21,260 nt of DNA from the NCBI GenBank assembly GCA_036961345.1, contig JBALVT010000061.1, positions 1 through 21,260 on the forward strand. Reading direction: 5' to 3'. Shown piece by piece: positions 15,564 through 21,260 of this stretch. A model generated the notes under the pieces. That model saw only the letters and a program-made list of their open reading frames with translations, ran no database searches and was not told the origin of the DNA. Origin of the DNA: JBALVT01 sp036961345 (GTDB lineage: Bacteria; Pseudomonadota; Gammaproteobacteria; Pseudomonadales; Halieaceae). Numbering within the stretch: position 1 is the stretch's first letter; every line of letters begins with the position of its first letter. Position numbers and translations under genes: made by a program.

Positions 15564-17264
15564 ATGGAATTGGAAGTAGATTGGTTGGTAGCGGGAAGTG
15601 GCGCAGCGGGCATGACAGGAGCTGTCGTTGCCGGGCAAATGGGCGGCAAGGTATTGCTGGTTGAAAAGGAAAGCGTTTACGGCGGTACCACCGCCAAATC
15701 CGGAGGGGTAGCCTGGATACCAGGCAATCATCGTCAGGCTGAGAAAGGTATATCGGACAGCGTCGAGGAAGGTCTCCAATATCTGAAGGGCCTAATCGGT
15801 GACTCGGTGAGTGAAGCCCGTTTGGCAGCTTATGCCAGGCGAGCCCCGGAAATGCTGCGCTTCATGATGCGCCACAGCCATATAGACTACACGCCCCTGC
15901 CCCACTACATGGATTATTACGAACATGTTCCCGGCTACAAACCCGGTGGACGGTCCATGGACAGCGCACCCTTTAACCTGCGTAAATTGGGCTCGGAGGC
16001 ACGCTCTATGCGCCGGGGTCACTACGCGGGCCTACTTTTGCCCTTCAACGTGACTGTCATAGAGGGCATGAAGCTTCAGGCGATGAATACCGGGGCCTAC
16101 CTTACCGGTCTCAAACTCCTATTGCGTTATATGCTGGATATTCCCGCCCGTCTGAAACGTCAGGAGGATAACCGGGTTACCTTGGGCCCTGCTGTTGTCG
16201 CCCGCCTGCGCCGCTCAATGATGGATCGCGATATTCCCATTTGGTTGGACTCACCCATGCAGGAACTTATCGTCGAACACGGCCGGGTCGTTGGCGCCGT
16301 CGTGCAGCGAGAGGGTCAGGACGTTCGTGTGAAAGCCAGCCGGGGTGTACTTCTTGCAACCGGTGGTTTTTCCCACAATGTAGAGCTGCGAAGACAACAC
16401 CAGCAGGCCCCCACAGGATCAAGCTGGACGGCAGCAGCGCCCGGTGCCACTGGAGATGGCATTATTATGGGGCAACAAGTGGGAGCCGAGCTCGGTTTTA
16501 TGGACTGTGCCTGGTGGTCGCCCACCTATACACTGCCAGACGGACGCACGCTGGCGTTGATTTCCGGTAAGTCCTATCCGGGGTCCATTATGGTGAACAA
16601 ACTGGGGCAAAGATTCACCAACGAAGCACAGCCTTATGAAGACCTGGTGAAGGATCAGTATGCCAGTGAGGCACGAGGCGACGGCGCTGTGCCCTGTTAC
16701 CTCATATTTGATGCAAAGTTTCGCAGCAAATATTCCGCTGGCCACTTAAAGCCAGGAAAAATTGAAGACGACAGCAAGATTCCCCAGTCAAACCTGGATT
16801 CAGGTCTGTTCACCATTGCGCCTACGCTGGAGGCGCTAGCGCAGAAGCTGGATATTAACCCGCAAAACCTCATTGAAACGGTTAATCGCTTCAATGAGAA
16901 TGCAAGAAAGGGCATAGATCCGGATTTTGGTCGTGGAAGTACCGAACACGACCGCTATTATGCTGACCGCTCCGTGAGTCCAAACCCCTCTCTGGGCCCA
17001 CTTGAGAAAGGCCCCTACTACGCCTTGAGATGCGACCCTGGCGACCTGGACACCAAAGGCGGCTTATTGTGTGACGAGAGTGCCAGAGTCATCACTAAAA
17101 ACGGCGAGTTTATTCCCGGACTCTATGCCGCCGGCAATACCAGTGCGGCAGTTATGGGTAATACCTACCCCGGCGCCGGTGCTACTATAGGCTCGGCCAT
17201 GACCTTCGCCTATATTGCGGCGCAGCACGCTTTTGATAATTCTACAAACAGAGAAAAGCCATGA
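15564..17264 (+). CDS. kstD: 3-Ketosteroid Delta1-dehydrogenase-type FAD enzyme
   Basis: The product is 566 residues if started at the ATG at 15564; an ATG at 15462 would add 34 residues ahead of the first FAD strand that look non-coding. FAD-binding G-S-G-A-A-G lies at 11-16, followed by E-K-E-S-V-Y-G-G-T-T-A-K-S-G-G-V at 34-49, standard for the KstD/fumarate-reductase flavoprotein family. M-D-Y-Y-E-H-V-P-G at 116-124 and N-T-Y535-P-G-A-G539-A-T-I-G near the C-terminus match the KstD active site, where a Tyr and a Gly four residues later bind the 3-keto group. KstD introduces the 1,2 double bond in ring A. The related Delta4-(5alpha)-dehydrogenases cannot be excluded. The gene overlaps kshA by ATGA, so the two are coupled. 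Confidence 0.82.
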   Translation: MELEVDWLVAGSGAAGMTGAVVAGQMGGKVLLVEKESVYGGTTAKSGGVAWIPGNHRQAEKGISDSVEEGLQYLKGLIGDSVSEARLAAYARRAPEMLRFMMRHSHIDYTPLPHYMDYYEHVPGYKPGGRSMDSAPFNLRKLGSEARSMRRGHYAGLLLPFNVTVIEGMKLQAMNTGAYLTGLKLLLRYMLDIPARLKRQEDNRVTLGPAVVARLRRSMMDRDIPIWLDSPMQELIVEHGRVVGAVVQREGQDVRVKASRGVLLATGGFSHNVELRRQHQQAPTGSSWTAAAPGATGDGIIMGQQVGAELGFMDCAWWSPTYTLPDGRTLALISGKSYPGSIMVNKLGQRFTNEAQPYEDLVKDQYASEARGDGAVPCYLIFDAKFRSKYSAGHLKPGKIEDDSKIPQSNLDSGLFTIAPTLEALAQKLDINPQNLIETVNRFNENARKGIDPDFGRGSTEHDRYYADRSVSPNPSLGPLEKGPYYALRCDPGDLDTKGGLLCDESARVITKNGEFIPGLYAAGNTSAAVMGNTYPGAGATIGSAMTFAYIAAQHAFDNSTNREKP

Positions 17265-18307
17265 GCGAATACGCCTACGAATATCTGCGCCCCGGCCACT
17301 ACGCCCGCGGTTGGCACATCGTATTGTTTTCCCAGGAACTAAAAACAGGCGAAGTCAAACCCCTGCACTACTTCGACCACGACTTTGTTATCTATCGCGG
17401 CGAATCCGGCAAGGTCGCCATTCTGGATGCACACTGCCCACACCTGGGAGCGAATCTTTCCAGCGACGGCGGTCGTCTGTCAGGTGATAACTTGATCTGC
17501 CCATTCCACGGCTGGACTTTTGATACAAGCGGTAAATGCGTGGAAATCCCCTATGCAAACCAAATCCCCAAGAGGGCCGTTCATGCGTTACGCGGCTGGC
17601 CTGTAATGGAGAAAAACGGTTTCATCGCGATCTGGTATGACCAGGAAAATAATACTCCCGAAGACTATATTCCCGATATCCCACAATGGGGCACCGCTAA
17701 AGACCAGTGGGGAGAATGGAACTTCCATCGTTCACGAATTCGAGCTAAGGCCTGCGATGTCATCGAAAACATTGTAGACATCGCTCATTTTCCACATGTT
17801 CATGGTGGCAAGGTACTCTCCTTTGAAAACAAATTCACAGCCAGGAGTGTGACCCAGCTCTCCACCGTGCAACGCGACGCCAACGCGCGAATGGTGACGC
17901 CCCCCAACCTGCCCTTTGACATAGAGGCAATGCGCAACGAAAATGCCGGCGAAGAGTCAGACGCATGGGGCGATGCGACTTATCACGGGCCCTCGATTAT
18001 GTATTACTACACAGAATCTCGCAGTGCGGAAATCAGCTACAAAAGCTGGTGGGTTAACTACCATATCCCCGTCAATCAGGACGAGGTCGATCTGTGTAGT
18101 GCTGTTATCATGAGCAGCCTCACCGATGAGCCACTCCCGGAAGAGTTCCTAGAGAACTACCCGCAGATGGCACACGCAGCTTTTGGGCAAGATGTTGAAA
18201 TATGGAAAGACAAAATTTACCAATCTGACCCCATCTTATGTGACGGCGATGGCCCTATTACCAAATTGCGAAGGTGGTACGAACAATTCTACTTGCCGTT
18301 GACCTGA
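17261..18307 (+). CDS. kshA: KshA-type Rieske oxygenase, 3-ketosteroid 9alpha-hydroxylase-like
   Basis: This is a 348-residue oxygenase component. The Rieske centre is C59-P-H61 with C80-P-F-H83; the mononuclear iron site is D173-I-A-H176-F-P-H-V-H181 with Asp311 in Q-D-V-E-I-W. The last motif and the single-subunit layout match KshA, which hydroxylates C9 of 3-ketosteroids and, with KstD, triggers opening of ring B. It is somewhat shorter than actinobacterial KshA (about 380-400). The ATG overlaps the kstD stop. The required reductase (KshB) is not encoded nearby. Related Rieske sterol desaturases (DAF-36/Neverland type) and other KshA-like oxygenases are alternatives, but gene order favours a KshA role. 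Confidence 0.82.
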   Translation: MSEYAYEYLRPGHYARGWHIVLFSQELKTGEVKPLHYFDHDFVIYRGESGKVAILDAHCPHLGANLSSDGGRLSGDNLICPFHGWTFDTSGKCVEIPYANQIPKRAVHALRGWPVMEKNGFIAIWYDQENNTPEDYIPDIPQWGTAKDQWGEWNFHRSRIRAKACDVIENIVDIAHFPHVHGGKVLSFENKFTARSVTQLSTVQRDANARMVTPPNLPFDIEAMRNENAGEESDAWGDATYHGPSIMYYYTESRSAEISYKSWWVNYHIPVNQDEVDLCSAVIMSSLTDEPLPEEFLENYPQMAHAAFGQDVEIWKDKIYQSDPILCDGDGPITKLRRWYEQFYLPLT

Positions 18308-18319
18308 GATCCACTATTC

Positions 18320-19561
18320 ATGCCCAATGAGTTAATCGAGTCTTACGATGTTGTCGTACTCGGGGCTGGCGCGGCTGGATTAATGTGCGCCTTCACCGCG
18401 GCCAAACGCGGACGAAGCGTACTGGTAGTTGAAAAGTCCAATAAGGTAGGGAAAAAAATCCTGATGTCTGGTGGTGGCCGGTGCAATTTCACCAACCACT
18501 TTGTTGAGGCCGACAACTTCATTTCCACAAACCCTCACTTCTGTAAATCTGCGCTGAATCGTTACACACAATGGGATTTTATTGCCATGGTAGAAAACCA
18601 CGGCATTGAATATGAGGAACGTAAACACAGCCAACTATTTTGCATCGAGTCTGCCAAGGACATTCTGGCGATGCTACTTAAAGAATGTGAACTGGCGGGT
18701 GTGGAAATAAAAACTCACTGTGAAATTGAGCGCTTAACCTCAACAGGATTGAACTATGGCCGCAATGGTTATGAACTCCACTTAACGAGTAGCGGCAGTA
18801 CAAACCGGCAAGCCCTGGCGCTAAAATGCGAATCTTTGGTTGTGGCCAGTGGTGCCCTTTCGATTCCCACACTGGGGGGCAGCGGCATGGGCTATGACAT
18901 TGCCCGACAGTTCGACATGCCGCTAATCCCGCAGCGAGCCGGTTTGGTACCCTTTACATTCAGCGACACGCTCAAACCAATCTGTGAACGCCTTTCTGGG
19001 CTTGCCACCGAGGTCGAAATCAGTTGCAACGGCATGTCCTTCACTGAAAACATTCTGTTCACCCACCGCGGGATGAGCGGGCCAGCGGTATTGCAAATTT
19101 CCAATTACTGGGACAGCGGAAATACGGTGGATATCGATTTACTGCCCGGGATAAATGCCAGTGAATGGCTAATACAGCTCAAACAAAACCAGGGAAAAAG
19201 CGTGCTCAGAACGGCCCTGAACCAAAAACTGCCTAAGGCGTTGGTCAACGAACTTCAGGCCCTGTGGTGGCACGAGCTTAGTGATAAACCAGTGGCCGAT
19301 TTTAGCGATAAAAGGCTCGCTGAAATCGGCAACTACCTTAATCACTGGCGCATCAAACCCTCTGGCACTGAGGGCTATCGAACTGCTGAGGTGACTCTGG
19401 GCGGCATCGACACTAACAGTGTCAGTTCCAAAACAATGGAAGCGAAACATCAGCCAGGACTCTATTTTATCGGTGAGGTGCTCGATGTCACCGGCCATCT
19501 GGGTGGTTTTAACTTCCAGTGGGCCTGGTCTTCAGGCTATACCGCAGGCGCTTTTGCCTGA
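18320..19561 (+). CDS. HI0933/YhiN (BaiN)-family flavoprotein
   Basis: This is a complete 413-residue FAD protein of the HI0933-like family. G15-A-G-A-A-G20, then V-G-K-K-I-L-M-S-G-G-G-R-C-N-F-T-N at 43-59, the flavin strand V-V-A-S-G-A-L-S-I-P-T-L-G-G-S-G near 174-189, and the C-terminal G-E-V-L-D-V-T-G-H-L-G-G-F-N at 385-398 are family hallmarks. Most members are housekeeping proteins of unknown function. One, BaiN of Clostridium scindens, is reported to reduce double bonds in bile-acid intermediates. Position 12 bases after kshA suggests it is the third gene of the kstD-kshA operon and may act on a steroid enone. Chance adjacency of a housekeeping gene is the alternative. Confidence 0.88.
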   Translation: MPNELIESYDVVVLGAGAAGLMCAFTAAKRGRSVLVVEKSNKVGKKILMSGGGRCNFTNHFVEADNFISTNPHFCKSALNRYTQWDFIAMVENHGIEYEERKHSQLFCIESAKDILAMLLKECELAGVEIKTHCEIERLTSTGLNYGRNGYELHLTSSGSTNRQALALKCESLVVASGALSIPTLGGSGMGYDIARQFDMPLIPQRAGLVPFTFSDTLKPICERLSGLATEVEISCNGMSFTENILFTHRGMSGPAVLQISNYWDSGNTVDIDLLPGINASEWLIQLKQNQGKSVLRTALNQKLPKALVNELQALWWHELSDKPVADFSDKRLAEIGNYLNHWRIKPSGTEGYRTAEVTLGGIDTNSVSSKTMEAKHQPGLYFIGEVLDVTGHLGGFNFQWAWSSGYTAGAFA

Positions 19562-19622
19562 TAACCCCGCATTTGAGGACATGTATATTGAGCGTGAATA
19601 TCTTTCCGGGTTCAATATCGAG

Positions 19623-21224
19623 TTAATTTCTAATGAACCCCCTGTAACCGTCAGTAACAGCTGATTCACTGAGCTGTGCGAACCGCGGGAAACCACCCAC
19701 GTAAATCATTAATCCACCTTTCTTTCCTTCGATATTTTTGCCGTTGTACCAGGAGTCAGCGAACTTATGCAGGGATTTCTCTGAAACTTGTTCGACCTCC
19801 GCTGCCCAATCCCGCTCAGCGTCCTCACTTACATCGATGTGTGCCAACCCTTCCCGCACCATGGTGTCGATGATATCGGCAGTCCAGTTGACCTGCCATT
19901 CACCCGTAGTGATCATTTGAGCTTGAGCCCCCGGGGTGGTTGGGCCGTGTATCATAAACAGATTGGGAAAACCGGACACCATCGCGCCAAGGTAAGTAGT
20001 AGGGCCATCAGCCCACTTGTCTACCAGCTTACGCTTGTTGCAGCCCTCGATATCTATCCGAGTCATGGCGCCGGTAACCGCGTCAAAGCCAGTGGCCGTG
20101 ATGATTACATCCAGGTCGTACTGCGCAGTCAACGTACGTAAGCCTGATTCTGTGAACTCGACAATTGGCGCTGCCTTCACATCAACCAGCGTTACATTTT
20201 CACGGTTATACATTTCGAAGTAACCATTGCCGATACACAGTCGCTTGCCGCCTATAGGGTAGGTTGTCGGGCAAAGTAACTCTGCAGTTTCAGGATTTTT
20301 CACTGCCGATCGGATTTTTTCGCGCACGAAATCGCAGACCAGTGCATTGGCAGAGGCATCCGTCATTACATCCCTGAATGTGAAGAGCATCTGAAATGCA
20401 CTTTTCGAGCTCCAGGCCTGCTCAAGCATTTCCGCTTGCTGTTCTGGAGTGCATTCATGAGCAGCGAATGCCGGATAGTCGACGAGTGAAGCGCCGTAGG
20501 CATCCAACATCTGCTTACGGCGCTCAGGGTAGTTGGCTTTCCAGTCGTGCTCATGCTCCGCGTCAAGAGGCCGATTGCCAGATGGCATGCAAAAGGCCGG
20601 TGTGCGTTGAAATACATAGAGCTCTTCTGCCTGCTCAGCAATAATGGGCATAGCCTGGATACCGGTAGACCCGGTGCCGATGAAACCGACCCGCTTACCG
20701 GAGAAATCAACACCCTCTGCTGGCCATCTGGCAGTGTGATAGATCTCTCCCTTAAACTCATCGCGCCCGGGCCAGGGCGGCAAATTTGGCGCGGTGAGAC
20801 TGCCAGTTGCTGCAATTACGTAGCGGCATACCAAATGATCACCGTTGGCAGTGTAAACATGCCAAAGATTTTCTTCCTCGCAGAATCGCATTTTTTTAAC
20901 GGGATTGGAAAGGCGGATACTGTCCCGCAAATTGAAGCGATCTGCCACATGGTTTGCATACCGCTCCAGGTCTGGCTGGGCAGAAAAATACTCCGGCCAG
21001 CTCCATTCCTGCTGCAGTTCTTCGTCGAAGCCGTAGGAGTATTCAACGCTTTGAATATCGACTCGTGCACCGGGGTATCGGTTCCAGTACCAGGTTCCAC
21101 CGACACCTTCCCCAGCTTCCAAACATACTACCTTGTAATTGCGCAGGCGGTGGATAGCATACATACCTGAAAAACCCGCACCGATAATAACAATATCTAC
21201 GCTCTCGACATTCTCGCTACTCAT
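19623..21224 (-). CDS. Type I Baeyer-Villiger monooxygenase (CHMO/PAMO-like)
   Basis: This is a complete 533-residue FAD/NADPH enzyme. The FAD motif G15-A-G-F-S-G20, the Baeyer-Villiger fingerprint F157-x-G-x3-H163-x3-W167-P168, the NADPH motif G183-T-G-S-T-G188, conserved Asp56 in the G-A-R-V-D loop, and G-G-K-R328-L, equivalent to the catalytic arginine of phenylacetone and cyclohexanone monooxygenases, are all present, so it should be active. It would insert oxygen next to a ketone, giving an ester or lactone. A cyclic or steroid ketone is plausible here. AGGA precedes the ATG with 5 bases between. It converges on the HI0933 gene with a 61-base gap, where no good terminator was seen. Its promoter lies at or beyond the window end. 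Confidence 0.93.
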   Translation of the reverse strand: MSSENVESVDIVIIGAGFSGMYAIHRLRNYKVVCLEAGEGVGGTWYWNRYPGARVDIQSVEYSYGFDEELQQEWSWPEYFSAQPDLERYANHVADRFNLRDSIRLSNPVKKMRFCEEENLWHVYTANGDHLVCRYVIAATGSLTAPNLPPWPGRDEFKGEIYHTARWPAEGVDFSGKRVGFIGTGSTGIQAMPIIAEQAEELYVFQRTPAFCMPSGNRPLDAEHEHDWKANYPERRKQMLDAYGASLVDYPAFAAHECTPEQQAEMLEQAWSSKSAFQMLFTFRDVMTDASANALVCDFVREKIRSAVKNPETAELLCPTTYPIGGKRLCIGNGYFEMYNRENVTLVDVKAAPIVEFTESGLRTLTAQYDLDVIITATGFDAVTGAMTRIDIEGCNKRKLVDKWADGPTTYLGAMVSGFPNLFMIHGPTTPGAQAQMITTGEWQVNWTADIIDTMVREGLAHIDVSEDAERDWAAEVEQVSEKSLHKFADSWYNGKNIEGKKGGLMIYVGGFPRFAQLSESAVTDGYRGFIRN

Positions 21225-21260
21225 AAAAATCCTGTGACTAGTAGTTTATTCGCTATACAG

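Noticed and set aside
20547..21170. Plus-strand open frame of 207 codons
   Set aside because: It is antisense to the Baeyer-Villiger gene over its FAD and NADPH motifs; no domain visible.
1..21260. CRISPR array, tRNA, rRNA, IS element, att site or phage genes
   Set aside because: No regularly spaced repeats, cloverleaf-like stretch, transposase or integrase motif, or long direct repeats were found on reading both strands.

Overview
The window reads as a catabolic region from a Gram-negative bacterium, most likely a marine gammaproteobacterium of the Spongiibacteraceae/Halieaceae kind. This placement is an inference from gene style, Sec, Tat and lipoprotein export signals and roughly balanced base composition; no rRNA or other taxonomic marker is present. 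Seventeen protein genes fill almost the whole window. No RNA gene, insertion sequence, CRISPR array or integrase was seen, and no gap between genes exceeds about 250 bases.

Layout. Positions 1-1023 (minus) hold the N-terminal part of an exported DUF3604 protein. Diverging from it is a tight pair (1229-2965, plus): an FMN-dependent nitronate-monooxygenase-type oxidoreductase and an SDR, behind a promoter whose -10 box lies inside an inverted repeat. Next come a Tat-exported class V PLP enzyme (3045-4355, minus) and a divergent cytochrome P450 (4526-5785, plus). An acyl-CoA dehydrogenase and a PPOX-fold flavin protein form a minus-strand pair (5854-7713) that ends at a clear intrinsic terminator. 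A membrane-anchored metallo-beta-lactamase-fold hydrolase (7954-9024, plus) converges on a second export unit (9036-12063, minus), which encodes a cysteine-rich DUF3604 protein and a beta-propeller lipoprotein. Then follow an SDR (12309-13160), a membrane diguanylate cyclase (13313-14500) and a minus-strand SDR (14510-15343). The strongest functional signal is the plus-strand operon 15564-19561: a 3-ketosteroid Delta1-dehydrogenase type flavoprotein, a KshA-type Rieske oxygenase overlapping it by four bases, and an HI0933/BaiN-family flavoprotein. A type I Baeyer-Villiger monooxygenase (19623-21224, minus) converges on this operon.

How the genes may work together. In known steroid catabolism KstD and KshA act on the same substrate: Delta1-dehydrogenation plus 9alpha-hydroxylation opens ring B. 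The P450, the Baeyer-Villiger enzyme, three SDRs, the acyl-CoA dehydrogenase and the nitronate-monooxygenase-like protein (resembling in type the IpdC step of late steroid-ring breakdown) fit a steroid or other polycyclic terpenoid substrate. The exported proteins (two DUF3604 PHP-like proteins, a beta-propeller lipoprotein, an AtsA-like metallo-hydrolase and a periplasmic PLP enzyme) suggest a less familiar extracytoplasmic processing layer beside the cytoplasmic pathway. No redox partner (ferredoxin, ferredoxin reductase, KshB), CoA ligase, thiolase, uptake porin or transcription factor is encoded in the window, so the pathway must depend on genes elsewhere.
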